Assembly: GCA_902479205.1 (NCBI GenBank)
Contig: CABSNX010000001.1
Location: forward strand, 1-47,704
Direction of reading: 5' to 3'
Source: an uncultured Collinsella sp.
GTDB lineage: Bacteria > Actinomycetota > Coriobacteriia > Coriobacteriales > Coriobacteriaceae
DNA length: 47,704 nt
Shown piece after piece: positions 33,701 through 43,148 of this stretch. The first letter of the stretch is position 1. Each line of letters opens with the position of its first letter. Position numbers and translations under genes: made by a program. Under the pieces are notes generated by a model. The model was not told where the DNA came from. It saw only the letters and a program-made list of their open reading frames with translations, and ran no database searches.

Positions 33701-36700
33701 CGCCATTGGTTATGTGGGCGATTATGGCTCGTCATTCAATGTTGCGGGCCTCGAAGTCGCCGGATCAATCGAAACCGGCAATTGCACCAGCGGCAAGATT
33801 GCCCAGGTCGGCGGTCTTATCGGCTGCATCGCACAGAGCACCTATGGGGCTGATGGGGCAATAGCCAACTCGGCCAAAAAGGACGTTAACATTACGGGCC
33901 TTTCGTTCAACTCGTTCAAGATGGGAGTCGGAAAGAACGGCGATAAGCTCAATGGCGTGGGCGGTCTCTTGGGTTATAGCTGGGGCAACGCGGTCGTAAC
34001 TATCGGAGATGACAACATTAACAAGAGTGAAAACTCCTATGCTTTGAAAACGACCAACGCTTCTATAATCGCGACTGTGGATGATTCCAAGGAGCTTGGC
34101 GGCCTTGTATACGCAGCCAGCGGTCACTGGATTATCAACAACTACGCCATCGATCTCTCGGGCACAAAGATTAATGCAGGCGCCGCTCAGACGCTCGGCG
34201 TTCTAGTTTGCCGCGGCTGCAAGGTGGATGATAAGACGACATATGGCGTCGAGAGCTACCTAGGCCTGTACTTGGAGGACAGGGCTTATTGGGATACCGC
34301 CTATAGGGTGCCCACCGGCGAGGGGGCCATCGTTGCGTCGGGCGTAACGTCCTTCGATGAATGGGTTGGCAGCGGTGTAAAACCAAACAACGGCAGCAAG
34401 CTCATGGACGCCGACTGGAACACGGTCGTTTCGCTACACACACAGAAAAACAAGCTGGACATGGACGGCGATTCCACAAAAGACAACAGCTACCATAATC
34501 GCTCGTCTTTCGGTCGAAGCCAGAATACGAACGGCAATACCCGCTACTTCTACAACCTCGACATAGCCTCTAAGAATTGTGAAGGCGGCTTTAGTGGCAG
34601 TCAAATCGATACAGCGGACAAGCTGCTCTTATGGTCTGCTTTCTGCTATGCTCCCGCCGGTATTCGTTCGACAATCGTTCCCGATGGTACGACAGGGCTC
34701 GATGATTCCATAACCATAACGGGCACAATCGATTTGGCCGGCTACAGCTACTATCCCACTCAACCGATCGGAGAGGTGACGGTTAATAATGCGGCCATCA
34801 CCTTCTACTACTCCAAGATCAAGGCCGAGCAGAATGGCAACAAGCTAAACTCCGATGCCACCCAGCACGAGAACATGCACTGCGGTCTTTTTCAAACGGT
34901 GGCAGACGGCGATCTCACAGTAAGCAACGTCACTTTGGGTGGTACCGTTGGGCCCGTTATCAATGACGGAAAGAGCTCTACTGACGCTATTGGCGCGGGC
35001 GGAAGCTCATCGGGCGCGCTCGTGTGCCGCTACGTGTATGGGTCCAGCGACGGCAATGGCACCAAGATTAGAAAGATCTCAATTGATGATCTTACACTCA
35101 ACAATCTGATTGTCGACGGCGCCAACAGCGCCACGGACGCTAACGCCTATATGCCTCTGCTCATCAACGAGATGCAGAAGTACGTGAGCCTGAACGCGAA
35201 GAATATCAAGACTACTGGGTACACGAGTGGCACCAAGGCGGCTACGTCGCTGTTCGGAAAGCTTGGTGTAGGCAGTGAGGCCGATCAGGTGACGGCGAAG
35301 TTTGAGCAAATCAGCTTGCCCAGCCAAGAGAACAATACGATCTTCACCCATGCGAGCCTGCTGGAGAGTTTTGGCTACGGAAGCACGAGCACGGGCTCTG
35401 CGGACTACACCTTTACTAGGGCTGATGCCGATGCGGGCAAGGTGACCTACGGATCCGAGATTGATGGGAGTACGGAGTACCCGGGCAAGCAGCTTTGGTA
35501 TTACGACGAAGCGACGTATGGTGCCGTGAGCGGCTATGTGACGGTTGATGGTAAGAAGGACGGTGACGTCAGGCCTTGGTTCGGTGACTACCTTCCTTAT
35601 GTTTACAAGGGAAAAGCCGCCGAGGATGGCGTCCAGTATCACGAAATTAAAGTCAACCAGCGCATTCCAAAGCTGGTAATGGGATGTGGTACCTACGGCG
35701 ATCCTTATTCCGTCACAAACGCGGCGGAGATGAATGCCATTGCCAACTACATTAATAACATGACGGCGCTTGACGGCTGGGAGGTCACCATTGTCGCCGA
35801 CCAGGGTAGGCTCTGCACTCGCCGCAGCAGCGATCACTCGACCGACAATGAGGTTACGTACGTCTACAAGCAGGCGAACGGTACCGATAATAAATGGGAG
35901 AAGAAGACCGGAGACGCGTCGACCAATTCCCCGCAGACGCTGAGCGACGAAACCATGCACCGCTATATGCAGAGCGCGTATTACAGCATCGAGCCTACTG
36001 AGGGCAATACGATTACTCTCGACGGCGCATCGTTTGGCGGTTTTGGAAATAGGGCCAACCCGTTTAGGGGCGTCATCGTTGGCAACTTTGGCAGTGATAA
36101 TAAAAACGCAACCATCAAGATAGAGAATAACGAGGGTTCGCTTCGCGGCCTTATTCCCTATAGTTACGGCAGCGTGGTGCGCGATCTGAATATTCGCTAT
36201 GTGAACGCGTCGGCGACTATTACTTATTCTGCCAAGGATGCCGACGGCGTTCCGACGGCGTTTTTCGGTGGCGTTGTCGGCTGCATCCTTGGTGGCGATA
36301 ACATTATCGATGGCGTGGTCGTTAATGGGACGACGGCCGAAAACCCTACAACGGGATTTACCGTCACGGGCGGTGGCGACAAGCCGCATCTTGTTCCCAT
36401 TGGTGGCTACGTCGGTGCCATTGCGGGTGGCGGCGTGATTTTCCGCAATATGGACAAAAGCGGAAAATCTTCCTGGCGTGCTGGAACTGGTGACAAATCT
36501 CGTGGTCTGGGAAAGGGCAACTTTGATCTCTACAACAATCCCTACGTCGGTCGCGTGATTGATGGCTATGCCTTTAGCGAGGGCTGTAAGGTTGAAAACG
36601 GTAACGCTAACTACCAGATTAACGAGCTCACAAAAAAAGGAACCCCCTGTGTCACCACCACGGGCACCGACAACAAGTACCTCGGCACTAACGCCGAGGC

Positions 36701-39700
36701 TCCTGTGACCATGGTGAAAAACGCCCAGGGCCTTTTGGTGCTCTCGGCCATCATCAGCTCGGGTGCGGGTGCTGGCGCGGCACATACCAACTACTCCAAT
36801 AATGGCGTGTTCCGCGGTTCCAAGGCTTACTGGGGCAGCGATTCGCAAGACCCGGCGATATGCGGCTACCTGTTTGGCAACAAGGAATATGGCAAGGTAC
36901 GGAATGCTAACTACGCAAATGTGGGCAAGCCTGAGAGTGCTGCCGGCGATTTCGAAATCGCCAAAAACGACGACCAGAAGGCCCCCGGCAAGCAGGGGTG
37001 GCACGGCCCGCTCGACCATGATGACGATGTAAATTCGCCCTACCTGGTGGCGTCCTACGCTGCCGACTACCAAACGGGCTATGTGTGCGCGTCGAAATCG
37101 ATCGGCATGAGCTTGGAGTTCAAGCAGGGCGACACCTACGATATGACCGACTACGGCACGGGGTACGTGGGCCTAAACGGCCGCTACTATTCCAATGCCT
37201 GCAATTCGAACCAGCCGGGCACCGACCGCGACCGTATTACGCCGCACGTAGCCACGATCGACGGTAACGGCGCCACCATCACGGTGGGTACCGAAGGCAC
37301 CGCCTACGGCGTCGTCGAATACGCCGACGACGACTATAAGGTCTCGGGCGTGGGTGGTCTATTCAGCACCGTGATGTTCACCTCCACCAATGTGGGGCAG
37401 AGCGTCACCGCGAACGACGGCGCGCAGGTCAAAGACCTCACCTTTAGCAACTGCAACGTAGCGCTCACCTATATCGACACCAACGGCGAAGCCAAACCAG
37501 GAGAGGCGCCGAACGACCTTACCGGTGCCGGCCTTTTGGCGGGTGCAACGGCCAACTACGACGACGGCACGTGCGGCATCTACCGCAACGTGCAGATGAA
37601 GAACTGCACCGTGTCGGGCGCAAAGAGCGTAGGAGGGCTTCTTGGCAGCTCGGGCCGCGCCAGACGAACTACGAGCGAAGACAGAACCTATATGGTCGAG
37701 TTCGGGGACGGGTGGGGCCCCGCGTATCTCTATGACTGCTCATACACTGGCCTTAACGTCACGGGCGAGAAGAATGTCGGTGGCTATGTGGGTACGGTCG
37801 CCTCGGCGTGCGGTGTGTGGACAACCGCAGGCACAGGGGTGAGCGAAAGGACCGTTGGCAAAAACTCGACCATAACTGCCACAGGGACAGTGCCCTACGT
37901 GGGCGGCGTGCTCGGCTATGTCGAAAGAAGCGATATCTCGGTCAACACCAACATCGGCACCACCACAGCGGCCCAGTCGTCGTGCACGGCGGTCATCTCT
38001 GGGGTAAACGTGCTAGCCACCGGGTCGAACTCCGATGACCATATGGGCGCCGGCGGCGTGGTCGGACGCGCCCGTGGCGGCGTTATTTCTATGAGCAACG
38101 TGCGCATTGATGGCGGAAACGGCACCGAGAACGCCGTCATCGGCGATAAGGCCGGAACGAACAATAGCATCTACAATGCGGGCGGCCTGATTGGTGAGGT
38201 TACGAGTAGCGGTAGCCCCAACAAGTACTGGTTCGACGACTGCAGTGTCAAGAATGTCAGCATCGCCGGCACCGGCAAATGCTCGGGCGGGCTTATCGGC
38301 TACTTCTTCAGCAATGTGAATATAGCCTGCAACAACATCGCGATCGAGAACGCTACGATTAAGGGTAACTGGAGCGGCGGTCTGCTGGGCGCGAATAACG
38401 CGAGTAACAGCGGATCCGTCGTCATCGACGTTACCAACACAAAGGTATCCAACACCACGTTTAGCGAAAGGTCCAACGGCGGCATTATGGGCGACGGGCG
38501 CGGCCAGTTCCATCTGTTAAACGTGCTCATGGACAGCAATAGCTACAATGCGGGCAAAACCCAGGGCGTACTCTTGGGCGAGGTTGACACGGGGGATGGT
38601 AAGTACAGCCTTTCCGCAGCGGGCGTGGAAGTAAAGCCCGGTAGTGGCAAGACCACGAGCGACCTGCCGCCGATGGTTTACACGACCAATACGAATACGG
38701 CTGCTGTTAACGAGAAAACTTATATTGCCTTCGGCGACTACAACGGCACGGCTGCCGCGCCCAACGAGAACAAAACGCTTTACGGCGCAGGCGATACTGC
38801 TACCACGGCAACGAGTCCGTACGTGACCACGAGGCCCGTGAGCACGCTGGCGGTGCGTGCCTCCGACGGCGACACCACCGACCGCTACCTGTTTGGCGAC
38901 GGCGCCGCCATTGACACCGCGACGACCATCCAAAGCCAAGCGGGTGCCCGCGTTCCCGGCCGCTACACCTACACCAACATCGCCGGCATCAATGATGCCG
39001 GCGCATACCAAAACACGAGCACCTATAGCGCGGACAGCTCGCGTAGCACCTATAACGCTAACAACATTACTTCGGGCAAGAAGGCCAAAACTGACTTCCC
39101 CGTGCTCGTGATTCCGGGCAACGATACCACGACGGTGGAGAGCTACCTGAACATCGTGACCAATGGCGGCTTCTCCGATGCCCGCCGCCTCAACGGCAGC
39201 ACCGCGCATGTGACCGCCACCGCCGAGGTCTTCTCGCTCGCCGATAACGGCACCTTCGTCAAGGACGTAGCCGCCTCGCAAGCGCCCACGCTCAAGGTGC
39301 TCAACAATGGCACGAGCTCTATGGCATTCCGCGCGAGCACCGACTGGGACAATGAGCAGGGGCGCTTCACGCTGCTTACGGTCACCTTTAGCGAGGCCGG
39401 CCAGAGCTACCGTGTACAGGTACCCATCATCGTCAAGCGCATGCTCGAGATCGACTTTACCGCCACCTACTCCGAAGGTGCGAACTTCAAGGCTGCCGAC
39501 TATGCGACAAAATACGACAAGCACGTACTTGTGAGCAGCGGCGACACCATGACCGGCTACCTTACCTGGACCTATGGCAGCGCTCGGGGCAAGCCGGTCG
39601 ATTACGGCTGGAACACGCTGCTCGAAGCCGGCGGCTCTATGGGTCCGCTCAACAAGAGCATTACCTTCGGTGCCACGCTGCCCGAGGGTACACAGCTCAC

Positions 39701-41468
39701 ACTCGTGGACACGGCCAACAACAGCCGCGAATATCACTACACGGTGGGCACGGGTGGCGCGACGTCAGTCAAGCTCACCGAGTTTGTGGACGCTGGCAAC
39801 AAGGCTTACTACACCGAACCGTGGCTGAGCGAAATCGTGGGCGTGAAGGCCGATGAGGCCAAGGAGGACAAGGACGGCGCTTGGGTCAAGCTCGCCGATG
39901 ACGAGGTCAAGGACAAGAGCCAGGCCGAACTCGCGAAGATGGCTGGCGCCAAGGTCGATGGCGCGTACTACCGCGCGCGCACTTCTTCCGACGCGACGGG
40001 CACGTTCTATACCCTCTCCGTTGATAAGGAAGAGCCCAAGAGCGAAAACTTCTACTTGGTGGTGCGCACGCCGGCGGGGTCCGCGGGCGTCAACGGCTAC
40101 ACCGCCACCACGGTGGACACGAGCCTCAACGAGCACATCAACTACCTGCTGCGAGGCAAGAAAGCAGCCGACGGCAAGGCTGCCGAGGATGGGCACCAGA
40201 ATACGCCCTCGACCTACAGCGTGGCATCAAACTACACGCACAGCCTCGTTGACAACAAGCGTAACCTCGTCGACAACAGGGACAGCATCAACCGGATGGA
40301 GCTCAAGGAAGCCACCTATTCGCTTTCCATGAACGTGAGCGACACCGTGACGTTTGACTCGAGCCAGCAATACACGAGCTCTGATGCGCTGTATTATCAG
40401 CTCGATTCGTCGCTTGTCACCTATCACGATGGCGTCATCGCGGGCTCGGTAGGATACCCCACGGGCACGCAGGGCACGTATGAGTTCTACGTTAAGGTGG
40501 GTGATAACTACTACACCTGGGGCGGGTCGGGTTGGAATCTGGCCGGCACGAAGGAGACCCCAGTGGTGTCGGGCCTTAGTTGGACTGCGAACGGTGGCGA
40601 CATGTCACTGGTGCTTGCCGATGCTGAGGGTAATCCCATCGACATGTCGGGCCTGCGCGAGATCGCCAAGAACCATGTCAACGCCTTCACCGTTACCATG
40701 AGGGCCGCGCTCACCATGACGGAGCCTGCCTGCCAGGCGGGTATCGTGGCCTCGCAGAACAGCGGCACCGACCGCTACACCAAACCCAACTACCGCGCGT
40801 ACCTTTCCACGCATGCCGACACGCTCAGCACCAGTAGCAACTCGGCATACAACGATGGCGGCGCCGGCTACTACCGTATGGATGTGGGCTCATCGACCAT
40901 CGCGCTCGAGGCGTCTAAGAAATCCCAGTTGGGCATCAACATCGATGACCTCAAGTCCGCTGACGGCGAGATCGCTCTGGTGGGTACCTACGACCTGAGC
41001 AAGCTCACGGGCGCCGAGGCTAAGATCGACGCCGCAAGCACGGTGACCTACACGCTGAGCCTGGAGCAGCGGCAAGATAATGGCGGCTATGCTCCGGTCG
41101 GCGATATCTCGAACTACATTACGGTGCTCGGCAGCGATTGCCTAGGCACGGGTGCGGCATCCGCCGACGGCAACAGCTATGTGTTCACCGACACCAAGAC
41201 CAACGGCGCGTTCCTCACGCGCGACGGCAACAGCCTTGCCTTTAAGCATGCCTTCCGCGTTAAAGTGAATACGAATGTTGAGGGTGAGAACCAAACTTAC
41301 GCAAACTACCGCTTGGTGCTTACGGCCAATATTATGACCGGCAACGTTGTCGACGACACACCGGTCAACGTTAGCAACCTTGATGGCTATTCGCACTCCG
41401 ACTACGTGACGTACACGCTAGCGCGCATCAACACCGAGGGCATTCGGCACGAGACGAAAACCAACTAG
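30792..41468 (+). CDS. Giant secreted beta-helix-like (GLUG-type repeat) surface protein, 3558 residues
   Basis: The signal peptide is residues 1-29 (RITTACLTAIMIFQALAPST...VFA, cleavage before QE). Residues ~55-145 are an acidic Asp/Ala/Thr/Gly linker. About 150-2650 hold dozens of GLUG-like units with the pattern (A/V/S)GG(L/V/I)(I/L/V)G, such as AGGLIGEAREGATV, TGGVVGYVGDS, VGGLLGYSWGNAVVTI, SGGLIGYFFSNV and SGGLLGANNASN, separated by loops; this implies a long parallel beta-helix. The last ~850 residues are several beta-sandwich-like modules ending NYRLVLTANIMTGNV...YVTYTLARINTEG. There is no LPxTG or hydrophobic tail, so retention must depend on partners, plausibly the three upstream membrane proteins. 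A GAGGTAGGA site precedes the ATG. Role inferred: very long adhesin or surface fibre. Confidence 0.88.
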   Translation: MRTAKRITTACLTAIMIFQALAPSTEVFAQELDAVMEASVSAARAAGNTARSVQDAVATALQDADQATSDDVATTPGADAGATEGGDGSTNAGESQDSTTDGTTNGDTPTEGDASQDDAAADEGAADGEQADDADADAADQANTAPTIATVEDLRHALGDGNVITDDLGAVTAITFESNADLIAISNTDPAIYQNANISKGGSTGIDFDVCGAEIVDGLGSLTFQGFGSDAYPFKGALNLGDRTLTVNKTLFNNIELSDANSTVKLTWKGTDAQPIVAAKVTGADKTLAATVTVGTPKSDTEKDICKLASPLVGEVTGALTLNATYVTSANSPLAIDMQSSTGNMGLLVNTLAEGASLTLAGLALPDKLDGTPTINATAADANAGGLIGEAREGATVALPTGIDVSALSVAGKNAAGGLIGKATNLTLNIADGVTVKPACNVGDKDSACSGGVIGDVSFAQGFIVKPNMFDLGKLVTLGASQRAGALFGVADISNGDIVVQGGTYKSKFTLPEEVSFNGSYGGLVGKVFATAKGVDESLRAFVVQKDADKKTCSIEFELAGKLSDTGGVVGYVGDSADSNSQPVAVVLDGVTVACKGDASARTDAGKFGGAVGVVDARNVLDVRDFKLTSDNPIGKAQSNRAAGIAGSAWNAVIKFSGITDLSGASFAENSTTGQLVYENHNALIFAVGDGSDADKGAAGWTFKRSNTASKTDDIATYGEVIRLGGDFIKLDVDTHKLTLPDSLTAANGAYTLTSVEDFAKLAITWQTNGYYSMVEGVSENNPNILQSSTITVNGTIDLKGTGLTGFTQDRADGSQVFSGTLNGGGTNGNGTINLAVGEPYGKRGEAVLDGNDTSNGNGKIYRHGRLGLFAAVNGATISNVTIAGSMKFDNGSAIDAGSLAGTIVGNLPLSGVTCKTNIACDDTFGNEVNIGGIAGSVSAASTVAFKDNSRAQATIAATKTLNGNSRIGGAIGYVGDYGSSFNVAGLEVAGSIETGNCTSGKIAQVGGLIGCIAQSTYGADGAIANSAKKDVNITGLSFNSFKMGVGKNGDKLNGVGGLLGYSWGNAVVTIGDDNINKSENSYALKTTNASIIATVDDSKELGGLVYAASGHWIINNYAIDLSGTKINAGAAQTLGVLVCRGCKVDDKTTYGVESYLGLYLEDRAYWDTAYRVPTGEGAIVASGVTSFDEWVGSGVKPNNGSKLMDADWNTVVSLHTQKNKLDMDGDSTKDNSYHNRSSFGRSQNTNGNTRYFYNLDIASKNCEGGFSGSQIDTADKLLLWSAFCYAPAGIRSTIVPDGTTGLDDSITITGTIDLAGYSYYPTQPIGEVTVNNAAITFYYSKIKAEQNGNKLNSDATQHENMHCGLFQTVADGDLTVSNVTLGGTVGPVINDGKSSTDAIGAGGSSSGALVCRYVYGSSDGNGTKIRKISIDDLTLNNLIVDGANSATDANAYMPLLINEMQKYVSLNAKNIKTTGYTSGTKAATSLFGKLGVGSEADQVTAKFEQISLPSQENNTIFTHASLLESFGYGSTSTGSADYTFTRADADAGKVTYGSEIDGSTEYPGKQLWYYDEATYGAVSGYVTVDGKKDGDVRPWFGDYLPYVYKGKAAEDGVQYHEIKVNQRIPKLVMGCGTYGDPYSVTNAAEMNAIANYINNMTALDGWEVTIVADQGRLCTRRSSDHSTDNEVTYVYKQANGTDNKWEKKTGDASTNSPQTLSDETMHRYMQSAYYSIEPTEGNTITLDGASFGGFGNRANPFRGVIVGNFGSDNKNATIKIENNEGSLRGLIPYSYGSVVRDLNIRYVNASATITYSAKDADGVPTAFFGGVVGCILGGDNIIDGVVVNGTTAENPTTGFTVTGGGDKPHLVPIGGYVGAIAGGGVIFRNMDKSGKSSWRAGTGDKSRGLGKGNFDLYNNPYVGRVIDGYAFSEGCKVENGNANYQINELTKKGTPCVTTTGTDNKYLGTNAEAPVTMVKNAQGLLVLSAIISSGAGAGAAHTNYSNNGVFRGSKAYWGSDSQDPAICGYLFGNKEYGKVRNANYANVGKPESAAGDFEIAKNDDQKAPGKQGWHGPLDHDDDVNSPYLVASYAADYQTGYVCASKSIGMSLEFKQGDTYDMTDYGTGYVGLNGRYYSNACNSNQPGTDRDRITPHVATIDGNGATITVGTEGTAYGVVEYADDDYKVSGVGGLFSTVMFTSTNVGQSVTANDGAQVKDLTFSNCNVALTYIDTNGEAKPGEAPNDLTGAGLLAGATANYDDGTCGIYRNVQMKNCTVSGAKSVGGLLGSSGRARRTTSEDRTYMVEFGDGWGPAYLYDCSYTGLNVTGEKNVGGYVGTVASACGVWTTAGTGVSERTVGKNSTITATGTVPYVGGVLGYVERSDISVNTNIGTTTAAQSSCTAVISGVNVLATGSNSDDHMGAGGVVGRARGGVISMSNVRIDGGNGTENAVIGDKAGTNNSIYNAGGLIGEVTSSGSPNKYWFDDCSVKNVSIAGTGKCSGGLIGYFFSNVNIACNNIAIENATIKGNWSGGLLGANNASNSGSVVIDVTNTKVSNTTFSERSNGGIMGDGRGQFHLLNVLMDSNSYNAGKTQGVLLGEVDTGDGKYSLSAAGVEVKPGSGKTTSDLPPMVYTTNTNTAAVNEKTYIAFGDYNGTAAAPNENKTLYGAGDTATTATSPYVTTRPVSTLAVRASDGDTTDRYLFGDGAAIDTATTIQSQAGARVPGRYTYTNIAGINDAGAYQNTSTYSADSSRSTYNANNITSGKKAKTDFPVLVIPGNDTTTVESYLNIVTNGGFSDARRLNGSTAHVTATAEVFSLADNGTFVKDVAASQAPTLKVLNNGTSSMAFRASTDWDNEQGRFTLLTVTFSEAGQSYRVQVPIIVKRMLEIDFTATYSEGANFKAADYATKYDKHVLVSSGDTMTGYLTWTYGSARGKPVDYGWNTLLEAGGSMGPLNKSITFGATLPEGTQLTLVDTANNSREYHYTVGTGGATSVKLTEFVDAGNKAYYTEPWLSEIVGVKADEAKEDKDGAWVKLADDEVKDKSQAELAKMAGAKVDGAYYRARTSSDATGTFYTLSVDKEEPKSENFYLVVRTPAGSAGVNGYTATTVDTSLNEHINYLLRGKKAADGKAAEDGHQNTPSTYSVASNYTHSLVDNKRNLVDNRDSINRMELKEATYSLSMNVSDTVTFDSSQQYTSSDALYYQLDSSLVTYHDGVIAGSVGYPTGTQGTYEFYVKVGDNYYTWGGSGWNLAGTKETPVVSGLSWTANGGDMSLVLADAEGNPIDMSGLREIAKNHVNAFTVTMRAALTMTEPACQAGIVASQNSGTDRYTKPNYRAYLSTHADTLSTSSNSAYNDGGAGYYRMDVGSSTIALEASKKSQLGINIDDLKSADGEIALVGTYDLSKLTGAEAKIDAASTVTYTLSLEQRQDNGGYAPVGDISNYITVLGSDCLGTGAASADGNSYVFTDTKTNGAFLTRDGNSLAFKHAFRVKVNTNVEGENQTYANYRLVLTANIMTGNVVDDTPVNVSNLDGYSHSDYVTYTLARINTEGIRHETKTN

Positions 41469-41477
41469 CTACGCGAG

Positions 41478-41509
41478 GGGCGGCAACCACCCGGTTGCCG
41501 CCCTTTTTC
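41478..41509 (+). terminator. Terminator of the surface operon
   Basis: GGGCGGCAACC (41478-41488) pairs with GGTTGCCGCCC (41493-41503), followed by TTTTTCT. It is 10 bp after the giant-protein stop and no earlier terminator is seen in the four-gene run. Confidence 0.92.
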
Positions 41510-41541
41510 TTGTTTGCTTGGCCTACTGCTGCCCCAGCTCT

Positions 41542-41640
41542 CCACCAACTTTCCAGCTTTCCACTTAACTTACCACTCAAGGTGGAAAGCTGGAAAGTTA
41601 AGTGGAAAGCTGGTAAGTTAGGTGGAAAGTTGGAAAGTTG
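41542..41640. repeat. GTGGAAAGTTGG-type inverted/direct repeat module upstream of the AlbA_2 gene
   Basis: A 19-bp perfect inverted repeat (CCAGCTTTCCACTTAACTT at 41553-41571; complement at 41595-41613) is embedded in a run of GTGGAAAG(T/C)TGG(A/T)AAGTT(A/G) direct repeats that ends 11 bp before the ATG. Bases 41564-41609 recur with one difference at 43172-43217, beyond the gene. The module fills the whole promoter and leader region, so it is a likely operator. Confidence 0.9.
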
Positions 41641-41651
41641 GGAGGTTCGGC

Positions 41652-43121
41652 ATGAATGAGGAGTGGTTGGCGCAGGTTATCCATCATCTGCGGGCAATAG
41701 GAAACGACACCCAGCAGTACGAAGTAAAAGAAGCCAAGGGCGCGCTCCCCAAAAGCATCGTCGAGACGCTTTCGGCATTTTCCAACGCGCAGGGCGGCTT
41801 TATCATCCTCGGCATTTCCGAAAAGAACGGGTTTATGCCCGTCGAGGGTTTTGATGCCCGCAAGATGCAAGACGCCCTCTCTTCTGCATGTGAAAAGCTG
41901 ACGCCCGTTGTGAGGCCGGATATCCAAGTGCTCCCCTTCGAGGGTAAGCTGGTGCTTTGCGCGCGCATCAAAGAAATGCATCCACGCGATAAACCCTGCT
42001 ATATTGCGGCACGCGGAATGTACGATTCGTCCTTTATCCGTACGGGCGACGGCGACCGGCGCATGACTCCCTACGAAATCGATCGCTTTATGGAGGAGCA
42101 TGTTCAGCCTACATACGACGACGAGCCGGTCGAAGGTGCCACGCTCGATGACCTTGACGCCGATCTTTTGCAAGGGTTTATAAAACGTCAGCGCGAGCTG
42201 CACCCTAGGCTTTTGGGCACCAGAAGCGATGACGAGATTCTCCTTGACCTGCATGTGACCAAAAGGGTGGACGACGCAATCGTGCCGACGCTTGCCGCAA
42301 TTGTCGCGATGGGACGGTTTCCGCAAAAGTTCTTCCCACGTCTCAATGTGACCTTTACGGCGTACCCCGGGACTACAAAAACGCAGCGAGTAAGCGATAA
42401 CAAGCGTTTTGTGGATTCTCAGACCATTTTGGGTCCAATCCCTTTCATGATTGAGGACGTGCTTGCCGCCGTTGCGAGAAACACCCGAAACGCCGCGGTT
42501 ATCGAGGGCGCGTTCCGGAAAGATGTGCCCGATTATCCGCCCGTGGCGCTGCGCGAGGCGGTGGCGAACGCACTCATGCACCGCGACTACTCTTCCGCCG
42601 CGCGTGGCTCACAAGTTCAGGTCAACCTGTATATCGACCGCGTCGAGATTCTCAATCCCGGCGGGCTGTACGGCGATGTAACGATCGATTCGCTGGGAGT
42701 TTCTGGGGTTTCGTCATCCAGAAACCAGTTCCTTTCAAATATTCTCGAGACCACACCGTACCCAGGCGGTGGCTACGTGGTCGAAAATCGCGGCACTGGT
42801 TATCAGGAAATAGGTGAGCAGCTCGAGCGGGCAAACATGCTGCCGCCCGAACCAAAGAACTCGACGGTTTCTTTTTCGCTGACGTTCGATAAGCGAAAGA
42901 TAATGCGGGCGGAACAGGTGACGTCTGTGGGGCATGTGGACGAGGCAATCTTGGATTACCTGGCAACACATTCTTCGGCCTCGACTAAGGAGCTCACGGA
43001 CGCTTCGGGTTTGAGCAGGAGCGCCGTTTCCAACCATATAAAGGGCTTGATTGGTGCGGGCAAGATTGAGGCGATGGAACCTCCGCGTAGCCCGCGGCAA
43101 CGGTATCGACTTGCAAAGTAG
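41652..43121 (+). CDS. AlbA_2/Schlafen-type ATP-binding transcriptional regulator
   Basis: 489 residues from the ATG at 41652 (GGGAGG 6 bp upstream); an in-frame GTG at 41622 lies inside the repeat and is unlikely. Residues ~15-135 are an AlbA_2 (Schlafen-like) domain: EVKEAKGALPKSIVETLSAF, SNAQGGFIILGISE, YIAARGMYDSSFIRTGD. A GHKL-type HATPase_c_4 region follows (PPVALREAVANALMHRDYS; VEILNPGGLYGDV; VVENRGTGYQEI). A C-terminal winged helix (ILDYLATHSSASTKELTDAS, then LSRSAVSNHIKGLIGAGKIE) would bind DNA. Members are called putative transcriptional regulators or RecG-like helicases by annotation pipelines, with little direct evidence. It is monocistronic and bracketed by the same repeat module, so autoregulation or a cassette-like origin is plausible. 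Confidence 0.88.
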   Translation: MNEEWLAQVIHHLRAIGNDTQQYEVKEAKGALPKSIVETLSAFSNAQGGFIILGISEKNGFMPVEGFDARKMQDALSSACEKLTPVVRPDIQVLPFEGKLVLCARIKEMHPRDKPCYIAARGMYDSSFIRTGDGDRRMTPYEIDRFMEEHVQPTYDDEPVEGATLDDLDADLLQGFIKRQRELHPRLLGTRSDDEILLDLHVTKRVDDAIVPTLAAIVAMGRFPQKFFPRLNVTFTAYPGTTKTQRVSDNKRFVDSQTILGPIPFMIEDVLAAVARNTRNAAVIEGAFRKDVPDYPPVALREAVANALMHRDYSSAARGSQVQVNLYIDRVEILNPGGLYGDVTIDSLGVSGVSSSRNQFLSNILETTPYPGGGYVVENRGTGYQEIGEQLERANMLPPEPKNSTVSFSLTFDKRKIMRAEQVTSVGHVDEAILDYLATHSSASTKELTDASGLSRSAVSNHIKGLIGAGKIEAMEPPRSPRQRYRLAK

Positions 43122-43148
43122 GGCTGTCCGTCGCCCATGCTTCGGTCT

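Noticed and set aside
41622..41651. GTG start 10 codons upstream in the AlbA_2 gene
   Set aside because: It lies inside the repeat module and has no ribosome-binding site, whereas the ATG at 41652 has GGGAGG at good spacing.
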